From positions 3,568,261-3,632,260 of the forward strand of contig NC_013204.1 in assembly GCF_000024265.1 (NCBI RefSeq): DNA of 64,000 nt. The letters are read 5' to 3'. Below, piece by piece: positions 45,256 through 54,300 of the stretch (position 1 is the stretch's first letter; every line of letters starts with the position of its first letter). Position numbers and translations under genes: made by a program. The notes beneath the pieces are model-generated. The model was not told the DNA's origin and made no database searches. It was given only the letters and a program-made list of their open reading frames with translations. Source of the stretch: Eggerthella lenta DSM 2243 (lineage in GTDB: Bacteria; Actinomycetota; Coriobacteriia; Coriobacteriales; Eggerthellaceae).

Positions 45256-45551
45256 GCGAGGTCAAGGAGATCACGGTCAACGTCGACGAGTACCTGGCGC
45301 TCGACAAGTACGAGGTGGACGAGGAGAGCGCGCACATCGAGCTCGTGGACGACCCCGACATCGAGGAGTTCCTGAAGCTCGTGCGCGTGTGCCCGGCGGC
45401 GCTCTACAAGATCGACGAGGACGGCAAGAAGTCCTTCGACTACGCGGGCTGCCTGGAGTGCGGCACCTGCCGTATCGCCTGCGAGGGCACCATCGTCAAG
45501 AAGTGGGAGAACCCCCGGCCCACGATGGGCGTGGAGTACCGGTTCGGGTAG
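45252..45551 (+). CDS. fixX: FixX-like ferredoxin
   Basis: 99 residues. Iron-sulfur partner of FixC: C-terminal CLECGTCRIACEG motif plus an upstream Cys-Pro (VRVCPAALYKIDED), matching FixX/ETF-QO ferredoxin domains. The GTG start overlaps the fixC stop (GTGA), so translation is coupled. Same strongly GC-biased codon use as fixC. Confidence 0.9.
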   Translation: MSEVKEITVNVDEYLALDKYEVDEESAHIELVDDPDIEEFLKLVRVCPAALYKIDEDGKKSFDYAGCLECGTCRIACEGTIVKKWENPRPTMGVEYRFG

Positions 45552-45563
45552 GAGGAGAGCAGC

Positions 45564-46019
45564 ATGCGCGAAACGTACAGTACCATCCGCCATCTCCTAC
45601 ATCTGGCGACGGAGCTTGATCGCGCATGCGCGCTGTTCCTCAGCACGCACGTCAGCATCACCCATGATGAAGCCCGCGTTCTGCTGGAACTGGGCGCGGC
45701 TCAGCAATCGTTGCGCCCCGGCGCGCTTGCGAAGCAGCTGAACTTGCAGCCCAGCACATTATCGCGCGTGTTGAGAAACCTGGAGAATCGCGGCTTCATC
45801 GAACGGCACCGCACCACCGAGGATGCGCGCAGCCTATCACTGAGCCTTACCTACTTGGGAGCGCGCACGGCAAAAGAGACCGAGCAGACGCTTGATCGGT
45901 TCTTCGACGGGCTCGGCAAACATTTGGGATACGACGACCTCGACGGTCTTTTGAATACTTTTCAGGACGCAACCGACTATCTGTCGAGCTGCTGTCCTTC
46001 GTGCGAAACCCCATCGTAG
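45564..46019 (+). CDS. MarR-family transcriptional regulator
   Basis: 151 residues, winged helix-turn-helix (LRPGALAKQLNLQPSTLSRV, then LRNLENRGFIERHRTTEDAR as the wing). It is 12 bases after fixX with RBS GGAGGAG, so it is probably expressed with the cluster and may regulate it. The C-terminal tail carries a Cys cluster (SSCCPSC), which could sense thiol-reactive compounds or metal. The ligand is unknown; CoA-ester-responsive MarR proteins are common in such clusters. Confidence 0.87.
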   Translation: MRETYSTIRHLLHLATELDRACALFLSTHVSITHDEARVLLELGAAQQSLRPGALAKQLNLQPSTLSRVLRNLENRGFIERHRTTEDARSLSLSLTYLGARTAKETEQTLDRFFDGLGKHLGYDDLDGLLNTFQDATDYLSSCCPSCETPS

Positions 46020-46057
46020 GAAAAGACGCGTCCTTTCCCATCTAGCGGGAAAGAAAA

Positions 46058-46122
46058 CCTCGGAGCTACGTTCGTCTGCGCTTCATGCTTCATGCGTCAA
46101 GCGGACGAACGCAGCTCCGAGG
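46058..46122 (+). terminator. Large stem after the marR gene
   Basis: 22-base arms (46058-46079 and 46101-46122, with a few mismatches) around a loop rich in CTTCATG repeats. A smaller CTTTCCC/GGGAAAG stem precedes it. This probably ends the CoA-ester cluster transcript. No strong T-run. Confidence 0.5.
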
Positions 46123-46149
46123 AAGCTGTCGAAAATAGCGAGCGCCGAT

Positions 46150-46165
46150 TGTTTCACGTGAAACA
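46150..46165. promoter_or_regulatory. parS site 8 (exact)
   Basis: Exact TGTTTCACGTGAAACA. First of three in the 367-base convergent gap between marR and the zinc-ribbon gene. Confidence 0.95.
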
Positions 46166-46197
46166 TAAATCGTAAAGTCTCACAACAATGCGACAAG

Positions 46198-46213
46198 TGT
46201 TTCACGTGAAACA
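46198..46213. promoter_or_regulatory. parS site 9 (exact)
   Basis: Exact TGTTTCACGTGAAACA, 48 bases (centre to centre) from site 8. Confidence 0.95.
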
Positions 46214-46310
46214 TGTTGATACGGATAGAGCATCCGTTATCGCCCGTCGAAGACCGAACCCGACCTCTCATCTGCCTCGATCGTTCCTCGCCCTTACTAT
46301 CCTCATTGAT

Positions 46311-46326
46311 TGTTTCACGTGAAACA
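46311..46326. promoter_or_regulatory. parS site 10 (exact)
   Basis: Exact TGTTTCACGTGAAACA, immediately beyond the terminator of the zinc-ribbon gene. Confidence 0.95.
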
Positions 46327-46338
46327 CCTTCATAATGC

Positions 46339-46366
46339 AAAAAAGGACGGCCAAGGCCGTCCTTTT
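46339..46366 (-). terminator. Terminator of the zinc-ribbon gene
   Basis: AAAAGGACGGCC-AA-GGCCGTCCTTTT, a 12-bp perfect stem flanked by A/T runs and therefore usable in both directions. Confidence 0.9.
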
Positions 46367-46386
46367 CATCATCAGTGAGAGCGAGG

Positions 46387-46536
46387 TTATTTCGCAGCGC
46401 CGATACGGCAAATCGTGGTACCGCAGTCGGGGCACTTGCCCTTCGTGATAGGCTTGCCGTTCTTCGTCAGGCTCTCAACGGGATCCTTCATCTCTTTCTT
46501 GGCCTTGCATTTCACGCAATAAGCTTCAATAGCCAT
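46387..46536 (-). CDS. Zinc-ribbon microprotein (DUF5679-like)
   Basis: 49 residues: MAIEAYCVKCKAKKEMKDPV at the start, then CPDCGTTICRIG, so two CxxC knuckles for one Zn. It matches the small DUF5679 family found in actinobacteria and Chloroflexi, whose function is unknown. ATG 46536, with GAGAGGTG further upstream. Monocistronic, with a strong terminator. Confidence 0.88.
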   Translation of the reverse strand: MAIEAYCVKCKAKKEMKDPVESLTKNGKPITKGKCPDCGTTICRIGAAK

Positions 46537-46683
46537 GGCTGCAAAAACACCTCTCTGTTCTGTACTTGAGCAGGACGCTTTCATCCCGCACCTTTTCGTG
46601 GCATACCCTGGCAATAACCAGCGCATACAAACCCGTATTATAAGGCAGGCTGAAAAACGCCCACCGAGGACGGATAGGGGCAC

Positions 46684-49600
46684 CTATATATTCTTCAACA
46701 ACTCCATAACAAAGTCGGCATTCGTTTCAAGCGTTTGCTCGTCAACGTTTTCCAACACATCATCGCCTTGCGCAAAGAACGCCGGTTTCGCTCCGTTCAT
46801 GCCTACCAGATGCATTGCCTGGTACCCTTGTTTGATGGCGTAGGAAGCAGCGCTGTCCTTCCATTTGATCTGCGCGCCGCCCACGTTCAAACCGGTGGCT
46901 TGCGAAGCCTTCTTGATGTAACGCTTCATACGCGAAGACGTCTTCACCGTCCGGTACATGCCCTCCTGCTCGATCATGCAGAGGTCGCCAGCACCCAAGC
47001 CGTCGAGATCGATGATGATAGAGCCGCGTAGCTCCTGCTGATGTTCGGTGATGAATGCGCGCATACCGCCGTTTTGAGCGAGCTCCGAACCCAGCGCGAC
47101 GAACCACACTTCCGTGTTGATGTCGGGGTTGCGGAACTGGTATATCTGCTTGAGCTCGGCAGGAACGTCGGGATCATCGAAATCGAGGGATTCAGACGAT
47201 TCGTTCGAAGCGCTGTTGAGGTCGAGTTCGGCCTTCTCCATACGACGGGGCGAGAAAGCTCCGCCATGCCAAGGACGACGCTCGTCAGGCCCGTATCCGT
47301 CATCGTATTCGTCAACGCCCTCATAGTCGTAAGAGCCGTCGAATCCGTCTTCTTCGATCGTATCGTACTGGCCGTTCTCGTAGCCCGCGTTGTAGGGATC
47401 CAATTGTGTTGTCGCACCGGGATCGACGACTCCCTCATCCTCTCGGAAGCTTTCCCAGCCGCCGCGCTCAGCTCCCACCGTGCGAGCATCGAAAGACTCA
47501 TCCACTTCAAGCCACTCCTGAGGCGAAGGCTCTTGGTCTTTGCTCTTACGGCGCAGACGGTCGAACAGACGATGAACGCGCGATTTGGGCATTTCCACGT
47601 ACCCGGGGCCGGCGAAGGCTCCCGACTCGGTGAAGTTCTGCTCGTACGCGGAATCATCAGCATCGTCGATGTAGATATCTTCAGGGTCGACATTATCCAG
47701 CAGCTCATCGCCAATAGGCGCGAACGTGCCCGTTGCTCCCGCAGGAACGAACGCGCCCGCTGCGCTGACGTTCGAAGTTTTGCCCTCTGACGCATCGGCG
47801 CGGCTGATCGAACCCGAAAGCGATGGCAGCATCGAGCGGAGCGAATGCTTCTTCTCAACCGAATCGCCGCTCGCGTTCGAAGCGTTTTCCCCCGATGCGC
47901 TTTCCGTCGAATCGCCGCTCACGTCGATGGAGGGAAGCATGCTCAGCAGGCTCTTCGCGGCAGATTTACCAGACGTCTCAACATCTGCCAACGGAGCACG
48001 TTGCTTCGGCAGCTCTGATATGGGAGGCAGATTCGTAGCCGAAACTCCTATATCAGGCAACACGATAGGCCGATGGGCAGACGTTTCGGCCTGAGGGACG
48101 GCTTCCTCGGTGGAAACCTCGTAGCTTTCGATGTCGACGTCGATTCGTCCGCTTGCGCCGATGGGGGCGCCCGTCACGTCCACTCGGTTGCCAGAGCGCT
48201 GCATGTCGGCTTGAGCAGCGCGGGCTTCTTCTTGCACCTTGCGCGGATCCAGGAACGAGGGCATGGGAACATCGCTGATGGGCGGCATGTCATCCGGACG
48301 AAGCCCGCTTACGTCAATAGGCGGCATGGCGGTTGTCGAGAACGGATCGCCTTGAGCATCCTCGACGGCAGCCTCGTGCGCGGCGCTCGACGGAGCTTGC
48401 AAGCCCTCCTCGCCGGACGGGACCTCGTAATCGCCATCGTCAGAGAGACGCTGCGAACCGTCCGCAGCGCTTGCTTCCGTCATGTGCCATTGGGGAGCCT
48501 GCACATCAAGAGAATCGTTGCTACCGGAATCGGATACATCCGCCGTTCCATGATCCGAGGGCTTGCTCGCCTCGGCGAAACTTCCGGCGCTTTCGCTGTC
48601 GGCTGCATCAAGAGCGCTTGCGAAACGAGAGCGTTGCACCGGCTTGTCTGCGTTACGGGGCTTCTTCGCCTTCTCCTGAGCTTTCTTGAACCAGTCCGGA
48701 ACCCCGTTGCTCGTTCCGCCCGCCTGGCTCACGGCATCGTACGACGATGCCGCCATGCCGGCCGTTGCCGCCGCAATGGCGGCCGCCTCCTCGGCGGCGC
48801 GACGAGCTTCCTCGGCAGCTGCAGCCTCGGCGTTCGCCAGAGCCTCCTGCATGGTATCCTCGGGAATGCTGGACAACGCTTCGCGCGTCTCGTCGCGCAG
48901 CTCTCGATAGCCTTCGTCAGTAGCCGCAGGCAACGGGGGTTCTTTGATCTGGACGAGGTTCTGAGCGATATCCGACGCTGTAACCCCTGAAACGGGCTTG
49001 CCTGACAGCGCGGCGATGGCGGCTTTCGCTGCAGCCAGGCGTGCTTCGGGAGTCTGCGGAGCAGGCGCAGGAGGCTTCACGTTAGCGGCTTCGTACACCA
49101 GCTGCGCGCCTTCAGGAACCAACCCCGCCTTGCGCGCCGCATCTTCTCCGTGGATCGCAGCATCGGCGTTCGCGGCCAGCTCGGCTTCGCTCACACGGCC
49201 TCGGCCTACACGGCGTGCGACTTCCAGCATCACAGCCGTGCCCGCGGCGTTGCAGTTCGCTCCTTCGTTATACGAAGCCAGCTTGTGCAGCAGTGCGAAC
49301 ACCAGGGGCAAAGCAACCAGAACCAGCGCGATGCACGCCAGTACGTTCAACACGATGGCGGTAGCGCCTTCGGCGTTGAGGAATACCACGTTACGAACGA
49401 TCAGCAGCACTGGCAGGAATACCATGGCGCCGAACGTAGCCCATTGCAGGATGGGAAGAATCGAGAGCAGCGGGCCGTTGAGCTCGGCGTTCACCTTGCC
49501 GCTGTCGTAGCGCGATACCACGATCACCTTGCGCCGACGCGATCCGCCCGTTTCGGCCGAGTAGCCGGGCTCGTACTTCGCCACGACATTCTGGCTGACA

Positions 49601-49932
49601 CCTCGTGCGAAAGCGCGGGACAGCACGGGTCGGTTGAACACCTCGGCGGCGAACAGGAGAGCCGCTAACAGCGTGACCACGATGGACACTACACCCGCCG
49701 CTGGCAAAAACAGTGCAAGAATAGTGACTACCAGCGTAGCCGCGCAGCAGATAACGCGCGGGGCTTCGGCTCCGGGAGCTCCGCTGAAATCTTCTATGAT
49801 TGCGGAAAGACCCGCATCCTTCTGCATCTGCTCGGTAATGTACAACGCCGCTTGCTGCTCTTCTTCAGTCCCCGCAGGACGAGGTCCGATTTCCTGTGAT
49901 AGATATGCGACGTGATCTAGTATGTCCGGCAT
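46684..49932 (-). CDS. M28-peptidase-like membrane protein, probably inactive, with huge disordered insert
   Basis: 1082 residues. The N-terminus looks like an M28 aminopeptidase (VAYLSQEIGPRPAGTEEEQQ) but has TM helices (about 65-110 and 165-215). The expected zinc-ligand motifs are degraded: the usual HxD is SRYDSG, the DN of GADDNASG is GANCNAAG, and the EE motif is GSELAQNGG. Residues about 290-920 are acidic, Ser/Pro/Ala-rich and low-complexity, with recurring PPIDVSG/LPSIDVSG/MPPISDVP phrases. The M28-like fold then resumes (NTEVWFVALGSELAQNGGMR to the end). Probably a scaffold rather than a peptidase. It is paired with the next membrane protein gene (54 bases). Confidence 0.8.
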   Translation of the reverse strand: MPDILDHVAYLSQEIGPRPAGTEEEQQAALYITEQMQKDAGLSAIIEDFSGAPGAEAPRVICCAATLVVTILALFLPAAGVVSIVVTLLAALLFAAEVFNRPVLSRAFARGVSQNVVAKYEPGYSAETGGSRRRKVIVVSRYDSGKVNAELNGPLLSILPILQWATFGAMVFLPVLLIVRNVVFLNAEGATAIVLNVLACIALVLVALPLVFALLHKLASYNEGANCNAAGTAVMLEVARRVGRGRVSEAELAANADAAIHGEDAARKAGLVPEGAQLVYEAANVKPPAPAPQTPEARLAAAKAAIAALSGKPVSGVTASDIAQNLVQIKEPPLPAATDEGYRELRDETREALSSIPEDTMQEALANAEAAAAEEARRAAEEAAAIAAATAGMAASSYDAVSQAGGTSNGVPDWFKKAQEKAKKPRNADKPVQRSRFASALDAADSESAGSFAEASKPSDHGTADVSDSGSNDSLDVQAPQWHMTEASAADGSQRLSDDGDYEVPSGEEGLQAPSSAAHEAAVEDAQGDPFSTTAMPPIDVSGLRPDDMPPISDVPMPSFLDPRKVQEEARAAQADMQRSGNRVDVTGAPIGASGRIDVDIESYEVSTEEAVPQAETSAHRPIVLPDIGVSATNLPPISELPKQRAPLADVETSGKSAAKSLLSMLPSIDVSGDSTESASGENASNASGDSVEKKHSLRSMLPSLSGSISRADASEGKTSNVSAAGAFVPAGATGTFAPIGDELLDNVDPEDIYIDDADDSAYEQNFTESGAFAGPGYVEMPKSRVHRLFDRLRRKSKDQEPSPQEWLEVDESFDARTVGAERGGWESFREDEGVVDPGATTQLDPYNAGYENGQYDTIEEDGFDGSYDYEGVDEYDDGYGPDERRPWHGGAFSPRRMEKAELDLNSASNESSESLDFDDPDVPAELKQIYQFRNPDINTEVWFVALGSELAQNGGMRAFITEHQQELRGSIIIDLDGLGAGDLCMIEQEGMYRTVKTSSRMKRYIKKASQATGLNVGGAQIKWKDSAASYAIKQGYQAMHLVGMNGAKPAFFAQGDDVLENVDEQTLETNADFVMELLKNI

Positions 49933-49986
49933 ACTCTTTTGCCTTTCGTTGATGATTCTACAAGGCACACATAATGCAAGTATACG

Positions 49987-51309
49987 CTATTTGCTCTCCG
50001 CACCCAAATAATCACTAATAAAAGCGTCTGCGCTGCGCGCTTGTAAACGTGCTGTTGAATAGGCCTTTGCAACATCCGCCGTGGCTTCTGCGAAGGCTTC
50101 GTCGATGATGACTGCAGGATCTTCGGGAAGCGATTTCGCAAGCACCGCCGCTTCGGCATCGGCGATGTTGTAAGCATTGTTCTGAGCCGTGGCTTCTTCC
50201 TTGTTCTTTGCCAGAATCGCATCGTCCGACGCGATGGCGTAACCAAGCGATTCCTGACGCTTGCCAATATAATCGAAGTACTGCGAGAAATCAGCCGACG
50301 CATACGTCGATTGAACGTCCGAAAAAGCCTGATAAGCCTCATCGAAGGCAGCCAGCGCTTCTTTCGTCTTGTTCTTAGACGCCTCGACGTTTTCAGCCGT
50401 CGTCTCGGTGACCAGCTGAGCGGCCTGGCGCGCCAAATCGTCGCCTTTCAAAACGGTTTTCCAAGCACGATCCACCTGCTCGGCGGCGAGCTGAGCCTCC
50501 GTCGCGGCGTTCATGAGAAGCTGGCCCTGTTCGACAAGCGTGTAGCGCGCTGCGATCGCCGCTACCGTTTGGTTCGCAGCCTCCTTCTCGCGAGCACCGT
50601 TCAGCTCCAGCGAGACAGTGCGCGCTTTTTCATCAGCATCCTGCAGCTTTCCTTCGACATCCTCGAGCTGCGCTTGAATATCAACACGCTGCTCATCGCT
50701 TCCATCAGCAAAAGGATTCTTCACTACCTCATCGAGCTTTTCTATGGTCTCGTCAGCCTCTTTGACGAGCAGCAACGCATCGTCAAGTACCGCAACGTGT
50801 CCTTGTTGGGTTTGATAATCGCGATAGAGGTACACGCCTCCCGCACTCAACAGGCCGGCGCTCACCACCACGACCACCGCAATCGCAAGCCATTTGCTCA
50901 GACGACGCCGCGCTTTGCGGAGAGCTATCTCTTCTTCGGGAGAGCGTTTTGGTTTGACAGGGGCAACCGCTAGGGTCGTGGAAGGGTTTTTCTCCGTCGA
51001 GCCGGACGAACGCGACGGCGGAGCAATCATTCCAAGCTTCGACGTCGGTCCACTATCATCAACCGACACGAAACCGCCAGTTGAAAGCGGTAATCCACGT
51101 TCCTTGGTCGGCGTGGGAGCAGGCTTTTTCCGCTTGCCCGGAAGAGTGAAGAGCGAGATGCGGCCTGGCCTGTGCTTCAGGCCGTCGTCATCGCCTTCCA
51201 GCGCGTTCTTAGCCGCGTCGAGCACGCTGAACGATATCTCGTTCGACGTGCCGCGCGTATGCCTTTTGATATGCGCGGCACGCGTTATCTTGTCTTCCCT
51301 CTTACCCAT
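49987..51309 (-). CDS. Single-pass membrane protein with large coiled-coil extracytoplasmic domain
   Basis: 440 residues, no family recognised. A basic, Pro/Ser-rich cytoplasmic segment (1-135, with RPGRISLFTLPGKRKK) is followed by one TM helix (WLAIAVVVVVSAGLLSAGGV, about 140-160) and a helical, Glu/Ala-rich outer domain of 270 residues (AQLEDVEGKLQDADEKARTV; AAIAARYTLVEQGQLLMNAA). It lies just upstream of the M28-like membrane protein and just downstream of dinG on the same strand. The two membrane proteins may form an envelope complex (inference). Confidence 0.7.
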   Translation of the reverse strand: MGKREDKITRAAHIKRHTRGTSNEISFSVLDAAKNALEGDDDGLKHRPGRISLFTLPGKRKKPAPTPTKERGLPLSTGGFVSVDDSGPTSKLGMIAPPSRSSGSTEKNPSTTLAVAPVKPKRSPEEEIALRKARRRLSKWLAIAVVVVVSAGLLSAGGVYLYRDYQTQQGHVAVLDDALLLVKEADETIEKLDEVVKNPFADGSDEQRVDIQAQLEDVEGKLQDADEKARTVSLELNGAREKEAANQTVAAIAARYTLVEQGQLLMNAATEAQLAAEQVDRAWKTVLKGDDLARQAAQLVTETTAENVEASKNKTKEALAAFDEAYQAFSDVQSTYASADFSQYFDYIGKRQESLGYAIASDDAILAKNKEEATAQNNAYNIADAEAAVLAKSLPEDPAVIIDEAFAEATADVAKAYSTARLQARSADAFISDYLGAESK

Positions 51310-51333
51310 TCGTACCAGCCGGATCGCCTTGCG

Positions 51334-54300
51334 TTACCCGTTGTTGGAGCGCTCGAGATCGGCTACAATCTCAGCCGCCGTCATCACCTTGATGGTCCTG
51401 CTCGGAAGGGAATTAAGGAACGCTTTGCCGTAGCTTTTCGTCAACAAGCGACGATCGGCGAGAATAAGCACGCCCGTATCATCGGCCTTCCTGATAAGTC
51501 GACCAGCAGCCTGTTTCGTCTCAAGAACGGCGGCGGGTAGCACGTAGCGCCTCCACGCCTGATCGTCGCGAGCCGCCCGTTCGCACGACAAAGGATCGGT
51601 CGGCTTCGCGAAGGGCAGCTTGGGAATGACGACCCCTTTGAGCGTAGCGCCCGGAGCATCGAATCCCTCCCAAAAGCTTTTGAGCGCGAAGAGCGAAAGA
51701 TGCTCGTCCGCCAGAAAATCATCGCGCAAACCTTTTACCGACACACCCCATTTTTGACACACGACGCGCAGGTCGTCGACTTTGAGTTGGGGTTGTACCT
51801 CGTCAAAGCAACGCTCCATCTCGCGACGGTTCGTGAACAAGGTCAGCATCGAGCCGTTCTGCGCACGGTGAACGTCCACCAGCAGGCGCTGCAGCGCGGC
51901 AAGATACGCGGCTTCGTTCGGTTCCGGCATATCGCTGGCCACGTACACTGTCATATGAGCGTCGAAATCATAGCTTGAATCCAGCTTGCACATCTGACAG
52001 GTCGAATGCTCCGAAGCGTTCAATCCCAGGGCGCTTTCGAATGCGTCGAATTTATCGTCCACAGCCAACGTGGCAGACGCGAACACCGTCGAGTGCGTGC
52101 GCTCGAACAACGTCTCGTTCATCGCTTCGCCCACGTTGATCAGCAGCGCTTCCAGCTTTTCCGCGACGCGATCTTTCTTGCGACTCAAAGTGGCCGCATA
52201 GGCATACGTTTCCGGAGCCCTGTCCAAGATGATGTCGGCGGCGTTCATCTGGTCTTTGAGCTCCATCGCGGTCGATGCTATCTCGCGCTGGATCTCTGCC
52301 GCGCCTTCGAGCTCTTCCAGATATCCCACGAGCTCCTGACACACGCGCACCAGCTTCTCCGCTGCTTCGGTCATCGCTCGACCATAGCTTTCTACCTGGG
52401 CAAACGTTGCGCTGGAACGCACATCTGAATTGATCCACAGCTCGACGATCTCGTAGCCTTTTCCTTTTTTGTTCTGATCGAAGAACAGAAGGTCCTTGAG
52501 GTGAGCGGAGAATTCCCGTGCAGCATCAGCGTAGGCCTTGCCCGCAGAGCGCGCCTTGCCGGTAAGGGCGTAGAACAGCGAAGAACCCTCTTCCATGCCG
52601 GGCACCACCACACGGCGCTCGGCACGCACGAACACGTTACGGGAAGCCTCATCGGCACCGACACGGTTGGCCAGGCGCGTTATGTCCTCGGCCGAAAGAG
52701 ACAACGAGAAAGCCCGACGAGCTTCGGCTTCGGCTCCATGGGCCTCATCCACCACCCAATAGCGGATCGGCGGCAGCAATCCACCATCTGCTACGAGATC
52801 GCAGAACAGCAAACTATGGTTGGTGACCACGATATCGGCCGCCTCGGCGCGCCGGCGCGAACCGTGCACAAAGCATGAAGTACCGAAATAAGGACACTTA
52901 CGTCGTAGACAATCGTTCGCCGTCGTAGTGATAAGACGACGAGGCAACACGCGATAGTCGATTTTCAAGCTGTCCATGTCATCGTATTCAGTCTGCTCGA
53001 TAAACGACAGCAAGGCGGCAAGGGAGGGAGCCTGGGTCTGCTCTTTGTTGCCGAACAGCTTCGTCTGCGCGCCTTCCTCGACGATATGGCCGATCTTACG
53101 CAAACAAGGATAATGCGAGAAACCCTTGAGCGGAGCATACGTCAGAGACGGCCTGTCAGGGTCGGCCAACCGAAGCGCTTTTTCCAATGCAGGCAGCTCA
53201 TGGTAAACCAACTGATCGAGCAGGGTATTAGTCTTCGTTGCAACGCCGACGGCTATGTTGTTGGCCCGCGCCGTCAACGCGGCGGGAACCAGGTACGCCA
53301 TGGACTTTCCAACGCCCGTTCCCGCTTCGACCAACAGGTTCTCCGAAGAAGAAAATGCCTTTCTCACTGCCTCTGCCATAGCGACCTGCTCTATGCGAGG
53401 CTCGAACTCTTCGTACAACGACCCCACAAGCCCGGTTTCCGAGAAGGCTTGAACGATATCCGCATCTGAAGGGAACGCAAGCGAGCGTTGCGGATCGGCC
53501 GCGATATCGTCGGCATCCAGTTTCGCCGTGCGCTCCAGCTTGCCCAAGCGGTCACGACGAAGGGCGCGCAAAGAGAAACTCAAACTTGGTGTTTCACGTG
53601 AAACATCTTGGTTCGCTTCCACCTCGTACTTTCGGGCGAACTGCTCGAATACCATCCTCGTCGACCACTCGTCAGGAGTCGCCATATGGGCGATCTCGCA
53701 CACAAGCGCCGGCGGCATCGCGGCGACTCCTGCAAGCAGGATGCGGAAGATGGCGCAGGTTGCCTCGACGTCGGCATCGGCGCGATGTGTCGACAAAGGC
53801 GCGCCGAAAGCCCGCACAAGATCGAGCAAGCGATGCGATTTCATGCGGGGAAGCGCGATTCGCGCAAGATCGAGCGAATCGATCCAGGTATTCTCCAACA
53901 GGGGATAACCGCTGGGATGACGCGTGGTGAACGTACGATCGAACTCTGCGTTATGCGCGACCACCTTCGCATCGCCAATGAATTCCACAAGCTTGGCCAG
54001 CGCATCGGCGGGAAGCGGAGCATCGGCCACATCTCTATCGTGGATATCGGTCAGGTGCGCGACATCTTCCGGAATGGGCTTTCCCGGGTTCACGAACGTG
54101 ATGAACCATTCGACTATTTCGCCTTGTTCCATGCGAGCTGCAGCGATCTGCGTCAGCTCATCATGGTTGAAAGAGAAGCCGGTGGTCTCGGTGTCCAGAA
54201 CCACGACGTTATGGTCGAGATCGCCGAAATCCATCGTCGCTGCGATTTCGGGAAGCGACGCATACCGGTCGCGGACGGCCTGGGAAGTGCCATCGCTTAT

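Noticed and set aside
32656..46019. Straight assignment of the cluster as a carnitine (cai/fix) operon
   Set aside because: No CaiT-type BCCT transporter and no CaiE. It has a BaiB-like ligase and two MaoC proteins that carnitine operons lack, so the substrate is left open.
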